The translations under genes were made by a program, and so were the position numbers. The notes beneath the pieces were generated by a model that searched no databases, was not told where the DNA came from, and worked only from the letters and a program-made list of their open reading frames with translations. A DNA stretch of 64,000 bases from Hoeflea sp. (lineage in GTDB: Bacteria > Pseudomonadota > Alphaproteobacteria > Rhizobiales > Rhizobiaceae), in assembly GCF_002733955.1 (NCBI RefSeq), contig NZ_NVXQ01000009.1, positions 143,348 through 207,347 on the forward strand. Direction: 5' to 3'. This document shows, in pieces, positions 10,724-21,035 of this stretch (position 1 is its first letter; each line of letters opens with the position of its first letter).

Positions 10724-11655
10724 CGGGCAAGCTCCCCGTGCAACATCAGCGTTTCCATCACAGCCATCCGCACCGCAACACCCATCTCGACCTGCTGCTC
10801 GATCACGCTTTGCGGACCGTCGGCAATGTCGGAGGCGATTTCGACGCCGCGGTTCATCGGTCCCGGGTGCATCACCAGCGCATCGTCCTTGGCTGCCTTG
10901 AGTTTTTCGGCATCGAGGCCGAAATAGCGGAAATATTCCCGCACGGACGGAACGAACGAGCCTGCCATGCGCTCGCGCTGCAATCTCAGCATCATCACCA
11001 CGTCGGCATCTTTCAGCCCGTCTTCCATGCGCTGAAACACTTCCACGCCCATGTCGGCGATGCCCGAAGGCAAGAGCGTCGAGGGCGCGACCACACGGAC
11101 GCGTGCTCCAAGCGCATTGAGCAGCAGGATGTTGGAGCGCGCGACGCGCGAATGCAGCACGTCGCCGCAGATGGTGACGATCAGCCGCCCGACCTTGCCC
11201 TTGGCGCGGCGGATCGTGAGCGCGTCAAGCAGCGCCTGGGTCGGATGTTCATGGGCGCCGTCACCCGCATTGATCACCGGACAGCCGACCTTTTGCGCCA
11301 GCAGCGCCACCGCGCCGGCCGAGGAATGCCGCACCACCAGCACGTCGGGCCGCATGGCATTGAGCGTCATTGCCGTGTCGACCAGGGTTTCGCCCTTCTT
11401 GACGCTGGAATTGGCCACCGACATATTCATCACATCCGCGCCGAGCCGTTTGCCGGCGAGTTCGAAAGAGGCTTGCGTCCGGGTGGAGGATTCGAAAAAC
11501 AGGTTGATCTGGGTAAGGCCGCGCAGCGTGGTGGTCTTTTTCTCGCGCTGGCGGGAGATCTTGACCGCCTCATCCGCCTGATCGAGCAGATAGTGGATGT
11601 CCAGCTCCGAAAGCCCCTTGATCCCGAGCAGGTGGCGGTGCGGAAATGACATCAT
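10720..11655 (-). CDS. pyrB: Aspartate carbamoyltransferase catalytic subunit
   Basis: 311 aa; [51 protein letters not shown]. Confidence 0.96.
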   Translation of the reverse strand: MMSFPHRHLLGIKGLSELDIHYLLDQADEAVKISRQREKKTTTLRGLTQINLFFESSTRTQASFELAGKRLGADVMNMSVANSSVKKGETLVDTAMTLNAMRPDVLVVRHSSAGAVALLAQKVGCPVINAGDGAHEHPTQALLDALTIRRAKGKVGRLIVTICGDVLHSRVARSNILLLNALGARVRVVAPSTLLPSGIADMGVEVFQRMEDGLKDADVVMMLRLQRERMAGSFVPSVREYFRYFGLDAEKLKAAKDDALVMHPGPMNRGVEIASDIADGPQSVIEQQVEMGVAVRMAVMETLMLHGELAR

Positions 11656-11779
11656 GCGTCCTGTGATCTAAAATCTTAGGCGTTCATAGAAAGGTTCAAG
11701 TCCGGGGGCAAGCTTGAGTAGGGTGGAAATACGTAATGTCCCCATGCAATAGCGCGCGAATCCCTGTAAGCGAGGTCCA

Positions 11780-13438
11780 ATGAGCCCAATCCAAGCCTTT
11801 GGCCCGCAGGCCGACAATCAGAGCCCATCCTTTTCCGGGCACAATGCCTATCGTTCAGATCCCTTGCTGAAGGACATCGCGGCTGACATGCCACGGGCGC
11901 TTCGCATCGATTTCGAAACGGTTGGAAAATTCGTGGCCTCGGCGGAAGCCCAGGATCTGGCGAGGATTGCCAATCGCTCCGTGCCGGAACTCAGAACCCA
12001 TGATGCGTCCGGCAACCGCATTGACCAGGTCGATTTCCATCCCAGCTGGCACGCCCTGATGCGCCGCGGCGTCGCGTCCGGGCTGCAGGGCTCGGTCTGG
12101 GAAGGCAAGCGCGAGGAGGCGGGCTTTGCCCACCAGACCCGCGCCGTCCGGTTCTTTCTGACCGCCGGTCTCGAATGCGGCCATCTGTGTCCGCTGACCA
12201 TGACCAACGCCTCGATTGCCGCCATCATGGCCTCGCCGCGCATTGAAAAGGCCTGGGCGCCGCAGGTTGTGTCGCGGCGTTACGATTCGAGCCATCGCCC
12301 GGCGATGCAGAAATCCGGCGTCACCATCGGCATGGGGATGACGGAAAAGCAGGGCGGCACCGATGTCCGCGCCAACCAGAGCGTGGCGACCCGCGCAGGC
12401 GAGGGGGTGTATCGCCTGTCTGGCCACAAATGGTTCATGTCGGCGCCAATGTCGGATGCCTTCGTCATGCTGGCCAAGACCGGCAAGGGCCCCACCGAGC
12501 AGGTCAGCTGTTTTCTGGTTCCACGCATCCTCGAGGATGGCAGTCTCAACGGCCTGCGGCTGCAGCGGCTGAAAGATAAGCTCGGCAACCGCTCCAATGC
12601 CTCCTCGGAAGTCGAGTTCTCCGACACCTTCGGTTTCCTGCTTGGCGGCGAAGGCGAGGGCATCCGCACCATTCTCGATATGGTCACATTGACCCGGCTC
12701 GATTGTGCGCTGGCCTCCGCCGGCATGATGCGTGCGAGCCTTGCCGAGGCCGTGCATCACTGCCGCCATCGGCGGGTGTTCGGCGAATTGCTGATCGACC
12801 AGCCGCTGATGGCGCGCGTGCTCGCCGACCTGGCGCTCGACACGGCGGCCGCAACAGCACTTTCGATGCGCCTGGCCCGCGCCTTCGACAATGCCCGCGA
12901 CAACCCCACCGAAGCTGCCATTGCCCGGCTGTTGACGCCGGTGGCAAAATACTGGGTCTGCAAGATTGCGCCCTCGGTCATCTATGAGGTGATGGAATGC
13001 ATGGGCGGCAATGGCTATGTCGAGGAGCGGGCGGTGGCACGTCACTATCGTGAGGCTCCGGTCAACGCGATCTGGGAAGGCTCGGGCAATGTCATGTCGC
13101 TCGATGTGCTCAGGGTTCTCACCCGTGGCCGCGATCTGTGCGAAGTGGCCCTGGAAAGCATCAACCGTGATCTGGGCGCTGCGGGACAGCGCACCGTCGA
13201 CGTGCTGCGCGCCTGCATGGCGGTGGCCGAGAGCGACGAGGGCGCTGCCAGGCTGCTGACCGAGCAGTTCGCACTTGCCGCAGCTGCCGCCGAACTGACG
13301 CGATTGGGTGCAGGCCACGTCGCCGAAGCCTTTGTCGAAACCCGGCTTGGCGGCGCCTGGCGCTTGACCTACGGCATGCTCGATGCGCGGTTCGACGCGC
13401 GCCAGATCGTCGATCTGCTTTACCCGCCTGTGAGCTGA
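11780..13438 (+). CDS. Acyl-CoA dehydrogenase family protein, AidB-like
   Basis: 552 aa; GMTEKQGGTDVRANQS, GHKWFMSAPMSDAFVMLAKT, LTRLDCALASAGMMRASLAEAVHHCRHRRVFGELL, ECMGGNGYVEE. Confidence 0.85.
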   Translation: MSPIQAFGPQADNQSPSFSGHNAYRSDPLLKDIAADMPRALRIDFETVGKFVASAEAQDLARIANRSVPELRTHDASGNRIDQVDFHPSWHALMRRGVASGLQGSVWEGKREEAGFAHQTRAVRFFLTAGLECGHLCPLTMTNASIAAIMASPRIEKAWAPQVVSRRYDSSHRPAMQKSGVTIGMGMTEKQGGTDVRANQSVATRAGEGVYRLSGHKWFMSAPMSDAFVMLAKTGKGPTEQVSCFLVPRILEDGSLNGLRLQRLKDKLGNRSNASSEVEFSDTFGFLLGGEGEGIRTILDMVTLTRLDCALASAGMMRASLAEAVHHCRHRRVFGELLIDQPLMARVLADLALDTAAATALSMRLARAFDNARDNPTEAAIARLLTPVAKYWVCKIAPSVIYEVMECMGGNGYVEERAVARHYREAPVNAIWEGSGNVMSLDVLRVLTRGRDLCEVALESINRDLGAAGQRTVDVLRACMAVAESDEGAARLLTEQFALAAAAAELTRLGAGHVAEAFVETRLGGAWRLTYGMLDARFDARQIVDLLYPPVS

Positions 13439-13451
13439 GGCCCGGAGCGGC

Positions 13452-14387
13452 CTATAAGCCGCCGGCCAGCCCGGCGGCCCACATCACGGCCGGTATGGTC
13501 ACAAAGGAGGCGACCGTCTGCACAGTCGCCACCGCTGCGTAAAGCGGCGCATCGCCGCCCATTTGCCGCGCCAGCAGATAGCCGTTCATCGCCGTCGGTA
13601 CGGCTGCGCACAGCGCCAGGATGAGCACGGTCTCCCCAGTCAGCCCGAAGCCGAGCGCCAGAGCCACCATCACAGCAGGGAACAGCAGGAGCTTCAGCAC
13701 CACGGGTGTCAGCACTGCAAGCCCGGGGCGCAATGCATCGGTGAGCTTCAGTCCGGCGCCGACCATCAGCATGCCCAGGCCAAGGGCGGAACGGGCGATC
13801 AGGTCGATCGCCTGTTCGGCCGGCGGATAGATGCCGATTGACGAGGCATTGACGAAAATGCCTGCGAGACAGCCAAGGATCAGCGGATTGCCGGCAATCC
13901 GCTTGGCCAGGGTCGCCATGCTGCGCCCGCCGGTTCCGTACCAGACCAGCATGATTACGTTGATGAAATTGAGCGGGATGACGATCAGCGCCAGCACCAG
14001 CGCAACAAGCGCCATACCGCTCGCGCCGGTCAGCTTTTCCGCGATCGCCAGCGCGATGAACCCGTTCCAGCGCGATGATGTCTGAAACAGGGTGGTGAAG
14101 CTTGCATTGGACATGCCTTTCGCCCGGGCGATCGGATGCAGCGCCAGCAAAAGCACCGTCATGATCGCAACGGCCCCGAACGACACCAGCGCCACAGTGC
14201 CGAGCTCGATGCCTGAAAAATCTGCCGTCGCCAGGGTCAGAAACAGCAGCGAGGGAAACAGCAGGTAGTAGCCCAGCGTTTCCAGTCCCGGCCAGACACT
14301 CTGGTCGATGAACGGTGCGCGCTTGAGCGCAATGCCTAAAAGCACGATCAGGAAAATCGGCAGGATGCTTTCGAATATGGGGATCAT
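13452..14387 (-). CDS. AEC (auxin efflux carrier) family transporter
   Basis: 311 aa, multi-TM, MIPIFESILPIFLIVLLGIALKR... typical AEC family arrangement. Confidence 0.8.
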   Translation of the reverse strand: MIPIFESILPIFLIVLLGIALKRAPFIDQSVWPGLETLGYYLLFPSLLFLTLATADFSGIELGTVALVSFGAVAIMTVLLLALHPIARAKGMSNASFTTLFQTSSRWNGFIALAIAEKLTGASGMALVALVLALIVIPLNFINVIMLVWYGTGGRSMATLAKRIAGNPLILGCLAGIFVNASSIGIYPPAEQAIDLIARSALGLGMLMVGAGLKLTDALRPGLAVLTPVVLKLLLFPAVMVALALGFGLTGETVLILALCAAVPTAMNGYLLARQMGGDAPLYAAVATVQTVASFVTIPAVMWAAGLAGGL

Positions 14388-14530
14388 GAGGGTCGCCGTA
14401 GGGGGGAGGGTGCCCTCTCATAAGCAGCTGTTCCGCCAAGGGCAATGGCGGTCGTTAACCTTAACAAATGGTTTACATTGCACCGAGGCACCGCCACCGT
14501 CATGCTGGCAGCTGATTTTAACCTTAACGC

Positions 14531-15142
14531 ATGAGCCCCGACGGTCCCGTGATGATATCTAACCGCCTGTATTATGCCTCGATGATGCTGTTCTGGGTCT
14601 GCTACCTGTCGCTGCTGGCGATGGTTGTTGCCTATGCGCCGCAGGGCGGGGTGAGCATGGCAGGGCTGACCCTGTTTAGCGACACGGGACTGGTCGAGAC
14701 GGCGGTGATGGCCATGCAGTCCATCGGTCTGTCGCCGGTGGGGCAAAGCGTCGTCTTCGGGCTGCTGGGTGGTTTCAGCGCTGCGTCTGCCGGTTTGCTG
14801 CTGTTTTCAATGATGTTTTATGTGTTCGGCGAAGAGCGTGAACAGCGCGAGTCACGGGCATTGGCGCAAGGCGCCGTCGCATGCACGGCGCTTGGCGCCA
14901 TGTTGACGGCTCTGGTGTTCTTTGCCGGCGGGCAGGCGGGCGCGCTTCTGGCGCTGCAATTCGGTGCTCTCGGCGGATTGTTCCTCACCGTCATGTCGCT
15001 CGGCCAGACACAGATAGAGCCGGATCAGCAGACAGATGACGAGGCGAGTGAGTTGGATCAGGTGATTGCCGACCACGCCGCCAATCATGCAGCGTTCAGC
15101 GCCCAGCTGGCCTCGCTCTCCAGACACGGATCACGGTCATGA
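14531..15142 (+). CDS. Hypothetical membrane protein (203 aa)
   Basis: Several TM helices; overlaps the next CDS by ATGA-type coupling (15139-15142). Confidence 0.65.
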   Translation: MSPDGPVMISNRLYYASMMLFWVCYLSLLAMVVAYAPQGGVSMAGLTLFSDTGLVETAVMAMQSIGLSPVGQSVVFGLLGGFSAASAGLLLFSMMFYVFGEEREQRESRALAQGAVACTALGAMLTALVFFAGGQAGALLALQFGALGGLFLTVMSLGQTQIEPDQQTDDEASELDQVIADHAANHAAFSAQLASLSRHGSRS

Positions 15143-15489
15143 AGGTCTTTCTCGCACTCTGGATCATGCCGATTTTCCTGCTCGGAAGCTGGTACGGCCT
15201 GTCCTACTACGACATCAATTTCGGCTATCGCATCCTGACCCGTGAGCTGCACGATCTGGTCTTCCAGATTTACGGCAATCTGCTCGGCATCCCACCCGAA
15301 ACCATTCCGGCGCTGGTGCTCAAGGCGATCATTTTCGACACCTTCCTGGTCATCGGATTCATCATCCTCAAGCGCCGCCGCAAACAGATCTGGGCGGCCA
15401 TCCGCAGGATGCTCGGCTGGTCCGATAATGCCGATGTGCCGATGCAGGCACCCGCACCGGCCGACTCAGAGTTCTCCAGAAGCGCCTGA
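15139..15489 (+). CDS. Small hypothetical membrane protein (116 aa)
   Basis: [84 protein letters not shown]; two TM segments; coupled to upstream ORF. Confidence 0.7.
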   Translation: MKVFLALWIMPIFLLGSWYGLSYYDINFGYRILTRELHDLVFQIYGNLLGIPPETIPALVLKAIIFDTFLVIGFIILKRRRKQIWAAIRRMLGWSDNADVPMQAPAPADSEFSRSA

Positions 15490-15969
15490 CGCTTGCTGTT
15501 GCGCGCGCAGGCCGGTCAATCGGTCGAGCGCGCCCTGCAGGATGAAGCTGGCTGCAGCCGAATCAATCCGCTCCTTGCGCTTCTTGCGCGACACGTCCAT
15601 TTCGATCAGCGCCCGTTCCGCGGCCACCGTTGACAGCCGCTCGTCCCAGAACACGAATGGCAGTTCGGTCTTTTGCGCCATGTTGCGCACGAAGGCGCGC
15701 GTGGCCTGCACCCGGGGGCCCTCGCTGCCGTCCATGTTGACCGGCAATCCGATCACCGCGACAGCCACCTTGTCTTTCTCCAGCGCCGCAATCAGGGCAA
15801 TCGCATCGAGGGTGAACTTCTTGCGTTTGATCATCGGCCGCGGCGAAGCGAGCCGCAGCGACAGGTCGGACACCGCCAGGCCGATGGTTTCCGTCCCCAG
15901 GTCGATGCCAGCAATCGTCTGGCCCGGCGCCATGTGCGCGCTCACATCCTCGATGGCAATCACGGCCAT
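15466..15969 (-). CDS. ruvX: Putative Holliday junction resolvase / pre-16S rRNA nuclease YqgF (RuvX)
   Basis: 167 aa; [48 protein letters not shown]. Confidence 0.92.
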   Translation of the reverse strand: MAVIAIEDVSAHMAPGQTIAGIDLGTETIGLAVSDLSLRLASPRPMIKRKKFTLDAIALIAALEKDKVAVAVIGLPVNMDGSEGPRVQATRAFVRNMAQKTELPFVFWDERLSTVAAERALIEMDVSRKKRKERIDSAAASFILQGALDRLTGLRAQQQASGASGEL

Positions 15970-16075
15970 TTCTCAACTCCGCCTTTGCGCACGGGCCGAT
16001 GCCGCGCTAGATGTTGGGTTTAGCGAACAAGCCCTTGAAACGCGAGGGTCCGTGTAATGCGAGAGAGGATAATCC

Positions 16076-16783
16076 ATGAAAATCACCTGGCTGGGTCATG
16101 CTGCATTCCGTCTGGAAACCGGCAAGTCGACCATACTGATCGATCCGTTTCTCACCGGCAATCCGGGTTTCGAAGGCAATGACCGCAAGGAAGCGGTCAA
16201 GGATGTCACCCACATTCTGCTCACCCATGGCCATGCGGATCACATCGGCGACACCGCGGCCATCGCCAAGGAAACCGGCGCGGTGGTGCTGTGCAATTAC
16301 GATCTCGGGGTCTGGCTCGGCCGTCATCAGGGCGTGGAGAAGCTCGAGATGGGCAACACCGGCGGCACCATTTCGCTGGGCGATTTCTCAGCTACCTTCG
16401 TCAACGCCTTCCATTCCTCGGCGCAGATCACCGAAGACGGCGTGTCGCACTCGCTGGGCAGCGCCAACGGCTTGATGCTGCATTTCGATGACGAGCCGGG
16501 CCTCCTGCATATGGGCGACACCGATATCTTCTCCGACATGGCGCTGATCAACGAGCTGCACCGGCCGGAGATCGGCATCGTGCCGATCGGCGACCGCTTC
16601 ACCATGGGCGGTGCTGTCGCGGCTCTTGCCTGCCGCCGCTACTTCTCCTTTGCCAAGGTCTTGCCTTGCCATTACGGCACCTTCCCGTTCCTCGACCAGA
16701 CCGCTGACGCGTTCATCGAGGGCATGGAAGACGATGCCAAGAACGTTGCCGCTCCCAAGTCGGGCGAAAGCGTGATTGTCTGA
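16076..16783 (+). CDS. Metal-dependent hydrolase, UPF0173 type (MBL fold)
   Basis: 235 aa; [64 protein letters not shown]. Confidence 0.9.
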   Translation: MKITWLGHAAFRLETGKSTILIDPFLTGNPGFEGNDRKEAVKDVTHILLTHGHADHIGDTAAIAKETGAVVLCNYDLGVWLGRHQGVEKLEMGNTGGTISLGDFSATFVNAFHSSAQITEDGVSHSLGSANGLMLHFDDEPGLLHMGDTDIFSDMALINELHRPEIGIVPIGDRFTMGGAVAALACRRYFSFAKVLPCHYGTFPFLDQTADAFIEGMEDDAKNVAAPKSGESVIV

Positions 16784-16893
16784 TCCACTCATTCGGCAAC
16801 CGCGACGGCACAAAACAATGCCGCGCGGTTGCGCGGCTGCCCGCTCGCCGCTATAGCGGGGCCACCTGTTCACACCACCCCGATGAGGACCCG

Positions 16894-17181
16894 ATGTCCG
16901 TAGATCTTGCCACCGTCAAACGCGTTGCGCACCTGGCCCGCATTGCGGTCACCGACGAGGAAGCCGCCCGCATGGAAGGCGAACTCAACACCATCCTGGG
17001 ATTTGTCGAGCACCTGTCGGAAGTCGATGTCGACGGCGTCGAGCCGATGACCTCGGTTACGCCGATGGCGATGAAGAAGCGCGCCGATGTGGTCACCGAT
17101 GGCTCCAAGGCGGACGATATCGTCGCCAACGCGCCCGAAAGGGCCGAGAATTTCTTCATGGTGCCGAAGGTGGTCGAGTAA
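16894..17181 (+). CDS. gatC: Asp-tRNA(Asn)/Glu-tRNA(Gln) amidotransferase subunit GatC
   Basis: 95 aa; [52 protein letters not shown]. Confidence 0.95.
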   Translation: MSVDLATVKRVAHLARIAVTDEEAARMEGELNTILGFVEHLSEVDVDGVEPMTSVTPMAMKKRADVVTDGSKADDIVANAPERAENFFMVPKVVE

Positions 17182-17185
17182 GCCG

Positions 17186-17668
17186 ATGGCTGTGTCGATC
17201 GCCATTGAAACGCCGCTGCAGGACGAGGTGAAGACGCTTGTCACGGCGCTCGATGCGCATCTGGCGCCGCTGGCGCCGGCCGAGTTCAATTTCGGCCTTG
17301 ATCTTGAAGAGATGGCTGCCGACGACACCACCGTCTTTGTGGCCCGCAACGCCGACGGCAAGGCGGTGGGGATTGGCGCGCTCAAGCACATCGGCCAGTA
17401 CGAGGGCCAGCAATTGGGCGAGATCAAGCGCATGTTCACCGATCCCGCCGTGCGCGGCCAGCGGATCGGCTCGGCCTTGCTTGAAGCGATCCAGGCACGC
17501 GCCCTGTCGCTGGGTATCGAGCGCCTGGTGCTCGAAACCGGCGTGGGCGAGGGGCTCGCCGCCGCCGTCCGGCTTTATCAGAACCACGGCTTCACCGAAT
17601 GTGGCGCCGTGCTCGATTATCCCGCATCTCACTATTCCCGGTTCTTTGAAAAGAAGTTGTCCGCATGA
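17186..17668 (+). CDS. GNAT family N-acetyltransferase
   Basis: [26 protein letters not shown]...[45 protein letters not shown] 4 nt after the gatC stop, TGA overlaps the gatA ATG. Confidence 0.88.
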   Translation: MAVSIAIETPLQDEVKTLVTALDAHLAPLAPAEFNFGLDLEEMAADDTTVFVARNADGKAVGIGALKHIGQYEGQQLGEIKRMFTDPAVRGQRIGSALLEAIQARALSLGIERLVLETGVGEGLAAAVRLYQNHGFTECGAVLDYPASHYSRFFEKKLSA

Positions 17669-19146
17669 CAGACCTCATCCGCCTGACCATCGCCGAAGCC
17701 CGTGACGAAATGGGCAAGGGCGCGCTCTCCAGCGTCGAGCTGACCGACGCCTATCTGGCCGCCATCGAGGCCGCCAACCCGGCGATCAATGCCTATGTGA
17801 CCGTCACCGCCGACAAGGCGCGCGAGATGGCGAAGGCCTCCGACGCCCGCCGCGCGGGCGGTGAGGCCGGCGCGCTGGAAGGTATTCCGCTTGGCGTCAA
17901 GGATCTCTATGCCACCGAGGGCGTACACACCCAGGCCTGCTCCCACGTGCTCGACGGCTTCGAGCCGCGCTACGAATCCACCGTCACGGCCAATCTCTGG
18001 GCCGACGGCGCGGTGATGCTGGGCAAGCTCAACATGGACGAGTTCGCCATGGGCTCTTCCAACGAGACCTCCTATTACGGCCCGGTCATCAATCCCTGGC
18101 GCGCCGAAGGCTCCAACGCCAACCTGGTGCCCGGCGGTTCCTCGGGTGGTTCGGCAGCCGCGGTGGCCGCGCTGATGTGCGCCGGTGCGACCGCGACCGA
18201 CACCGGCGGCTCGATCCGCCAGCCCGCAGCGTTTACCGGCACCGTCGGCATCAAGCCCACCTATGGCCGCTGCTCGCGCTGGGGCATCGCCGCCTTCGCC
18301 TCGTCGCTCGATCAGGCGGGTCCAATCGCCCGCGACGTGCGCGATGCGGCGATTCTGCTCAAGTCGATGGCCTCCGTCGACGACAAGGACACCACCTCCG
18401 TCGACATGCCGGTGCCCGATTATGAAGCCGCACTTGGCGGTTCGGTCAAGGGCCTGAAGATCGGCATCCCGCGCGAATACCGCATCGAGGGCATGCCCGA
18501 AGAGATCGAAGCCCTTTGGCAGAAGGGCATTGCCTGGCTCAAGGATGCCGGCGCCGAGATCGTCGATATCGAACTGCCGCACACCAAATACGCGCTGCCC
18601 GCCTATTACATCGTCGCCCCCGCGGAAGCCTCGTCCAACCTCGCCCGTTATGACGGCGTCCGCTACGGCCTGCGCGTGCCCGGCAAGGACATTGCCGACA
18701 TGTACGAAAAGACCCGCGCCGAAGGTTTCGGCCAGGAGGTCAAGCGCCGCATCATGATCGGCACCTATGTGCTCTCCGCCGGTTACTACGACGCCTATTA
18801 CCTGCGCGCCCAGAAGGTTCGCACCCTGATCAAGCGTGATTTCGAACTCGCCTTCGAGGCGGGCGTCGATGCGATCCTGACCCCGGCAACCCCGTCCTCG
18901 GCCTTTGCGGTCGGCGACGAGAGCCTCGCCAGCGACCCGGTCAAGATGTACATGCAGGATGTCTTCACCGTCACCGTCAACATGGCCGGTCTGCCGGGCA
19001 TCTCGGTTCCTGCCGGTCTTGATCACAAGGGTCTGCCGCTCGGCCTGCAGCTGATCGGTCGTCCGTTCGAGGAAGAAACCCTGTTCAAAACCGCCCACGT
19101 CATCGAACAGGCCGCAGGCCGGTTCGAAGCCAAGCCCTGGTGGTAA
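17665..19146 (+). CDS. gatA: Asp-tRNA(Asn)/Glu-tRNA(Gln) amidotransferase subunit GatA
   Basis: 493 aa; amidase signature [36 protein letters not shown]. Confidence 0.97.
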   Translation: MTDLIRLTIAEARDEMGKGALSSVELTDAYLAAIEAANPAINAYVTVTADKAREMAKASDARRAGGEAGALEGIPLGVKDLYATEGVHTQACSHVLDGFEPRYESTVTANLWADGAVMLGKLNMDEFAMGSSNETSYYGPVINPWRAEGSNANLVPGGSSGGSAAAVAALMCAGATATDTGGSIRQPAAFTGTVGIKPTYGRCSRWGIAAFASSLDQAGPIARDVRDAAILLKSMASVDDKDTTSVDMPVPDYEAALGGSVKGLKIGIPREYRIEGMPEEIEALWQKGIAWLKDAGAEIVDIELPHTKYALPAYYIVAPAEASSNLARYDGVRYGLRVPGKDIADMYEKTRAEGFGQEVKRRIMIGTYVLSAGYYDAYYLRAQKVRTLIKRDFELAFEAGVDAILTPATPSSAFAVGDESLASDPVKMYMQDVFTVTVNMAGLPGISVPAGLDHKGLPLGLQLIGRPFEEETLFKTAHVIEQAAGRFEAKPWW

Positions 19147-19169
19147 GCAGGTTTCGCAAGATCAGTGAC

Positions 19170-19195
19170 AAAGCGGCGCCCTGAGGCGCCGCTTT
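19170..19195 (+). terminator. Intrinsic-terminator-like hairpin downstream of gatA
   Basis: AAAGCGGCGCC-CTGA-GGCGCCGCTTT, perfect 11-bp arms, 24 bp after the gatA stop; weak U-tract. Confidence 0.75.
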
Positions 19196-19303
19196 GCATT
19201 TACAGCGCCGGGCATCCAATCGGATGTGCAAAAGTCGCTGTAACACTTTGAAATGATGCATGTACGTGATCGTTCAAATGAGACCATTTGGACGCGCCAT
19301 GCA

Positions 19304-19561
19304 TTAGCGGTTGTTCAGCTGCGAGCGTACCAGCTCCAGCCCGCGCCGGGTGACACCGTAGGGCTTGCCATTGCGCGAACTGATCGCGCGCCGCCGCTTG
19401 AGCTTGCGGAAGGTTTCGAGATCGAGATCGGCAAACAGCCAGCCTTCGCGTGTGATGAGCTTCAGCTCCGTGATCTTCCTGCGGTCGTCACGGACCGGCT
19501 CGATCCTGCCGCCTTGTGCCAGCAGGTGCAAAATGCGCTGTTCAGCGCGGGATATATCCAT
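19304..19561 (-). CDS. YjhX-like (UPF0386) protein, putative toxin family
   Basis: MDISRAEQRILHLLAQGGRIEPVRDDRRKITELKLITREGWLFADLDLETFRKLKRRRAISSRNGKPYGVTRRGLELVRSQLNNR resembles the YjhX/UPF0386 family from memory. Confidence 0.8.
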   Translation of the reverse strand: MDISRAEQRILHLLAQGGRIEPVRDDRRKITELKLITREGWLFADLDLETFRKLKRRRAISSRNGKPYGVTRRGLELVRSQLNNR

Positions 19562-19893
19562 TGGTCTGATGTCCGGGAAAGCGCTCCGGTGAGCGCACAA
19601 AAACAGTCACCAACGTCGCTGACGTCAGCGGGTGCGTGTTTTTGTCGGGCCTGGCGCGGCGTGTTGAACGCAGGCAGGCCCCTTATCGGGACTCGGACAG
19701 GAAGAACATAAAGGCTCCGGTAATGGACGGCTTGACCATAGACGTGGTGGGAGGTGGGTTCAAGAAAACCCGGTCCGGTTGCTTCCCGAAAGCTTGCCCG
19801 CTGTTGCCCTTTTACACGGCAAAGCAGTGCAGGGCTTGCTGAATCGCCCATTTCCGGCGAAAGTCGGTACAATTGGCTCGCACCGGCGCGGTC

Positions 19894-20448
19894 ATGAACT
19901 CACGGAGCGATCTCTTGATAGCTATCCGGCCTGCCACGTCTGCCGAAGCCCAGGATCTCGCCGAGATCGGTCTCGCCGCATGGGAAAAGGCGATCCGCGT
20001 CTGGGGCGAGGACGCCGAGCGCCTGCGCGAAAATGCCCGGGAAGCCTATTATGATTTCTGCACCCGCTGCTGGCCCGATATTCTTGTCGCCGAGTGGGAT
20101 GGTGATGTGGCTGGCTGGGGATCGTGTGAAAAGGCCGATGATTTCATCACCGATCTCTGGGTGCTGCCGGAGTTCCAGAACCGGGGAATTGGCACCGCGC
20201 TGCTTGAGGAGATCGAGGCCGGTATCATAGAGCGTGGCTTTCCTTCTGCGCGGCTTGACACCCACGCCCGCAACATCGCCGCGATACGGCTGTTCAAGCG
20301 GCTCGGATACCGGGTGAAAACCTATTTCGTCACCTATTCCGATCCTCTGGACGAAGACATCGACAAGGTCGAGATGATCAAGGAATTCGAACCCGACAGC
20401 GAGCCGCTTGATCGCGGTACGGACGACTACAGTCTCTACGACAATTGA
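19894..20448 (+). CDS. GNAT family N-acetyltransferase
   Basis: IAIRPATSAEAQDLAEIGLAAWEKAIR...ITDLWVLPEFQNRGIGTALLEEIEAGIIERGFPSARLDTHARNIAAIRLFKRLGYR. Confidence 0.88.
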   Translation: MNSRSDLLIAIRPATSAEAQDLAEIGLAAWEKAIRVWGEDAERLRENAREAYYDFCTRCWPDILVAEWDGDVAGWGSCEKADDFITDLWVLPEFQNRGIGTALLEEIEAGIIERGFPSARLDTHARNIAAIRLFKRLGYRVKTYFVTYSDPLDEDIDKVEMIKEFEPDSEPLDRGTDDYSLYDN

Positions 20449-20482
20449 GCGCAGAACGAGCTGTCTTGGTGGATTGCGGGCG

Positions 20483-20516
20483 AAAAAAGACCCGGACGCG
20501 GCGATGCAATCCGGGT
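20483..20516 (-). terminator. Terminator-like hairpin with T-run on the minus strand, downstream of the DUF6455-like gene
   Basis: Minus strand: ACCCGGA...TCCGGGTCTTTTTT; a second hairpin GGCGGAGG-AAAACG-CCTCCGCC lies at 20526-20547. Confidence 0.6.
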
Positions 20517-20564
20517 TGAAAATTGGGCGGAGGAAAACGCCTCCGCCTAGAGGGAGCTTGAATA

Positions 20565-20849
20565 TCAGGCTGCGGGCTGCGTCTTGGCTTCGGCGTTGCG
20601 CAGCACCCGGCCGAAAAGATCGTGATTGCGGCAAAAGGACGGGGCCTCATCCGGCGCGGCTTCGTGCGACAGCCAATGCTGGCAGCCATCGGTCCGGTCG
20701 CAGCTCAGGCAGCGGTTGGCGGCACGGCGCAGCACGCCTGCATGATCCGGCAAGGCCTGGATCTCGTCTGCGACCCCGAGTTTGTGCATCATGGCGTCCA
20801 TCAGGTCGGCCTGTTTTGTCAGACGGCTGAAAATGTCGAGTACGCTCAT
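20565..20849 (-). CDS. DUF6455-like small protein
   Basis: MSVLDIFSRLTKQADLMDAMMHKLGVADEIQALPDHAGVLRRAANRCLSCDRTDGCQHWL...; start internal to the 675 aa antisense ORF. Confidence 0.7.
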   Translation of the reverse strand: MSVLDIFSRLTKQADLMDAMMHKLGVADEIQALPDHAGVLRRAANRCLSCDRTDGCQHWLSHEAAPDEAPSFCRNHDLFGRVLRNAEAKTQPAA

Positions 20850-21035
20850 GATCTTCTCCTCTTGATTGTTGCAGGGAGAATCCCACCAGCGCCGCACAGC
20901 CGCATTGATCTCGGTCAAACAATTTGCACTTGGTTTCGGGCCAGATACCAGCCTCGATGCCCGGAAAGCCTTGCAGTCGGGCCGGCTTTGTTCTACCCGA
21001 CAGGGAGCTGATCCTTCACAGACAATGAGCCTGCC

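Noticed and set aside
17632-19098. 488 aa minus-strand ORF antisense to gatA
   Set aside because: GatA is clear on the plus strand; the antisense product is low-information.
19462-19872. 136 aa minus-strand ORF overlapping the yjhX-like gene
   Set aside because: Overlaps yjhX-like coding in another frame; no domain and contains the palindromic leader.
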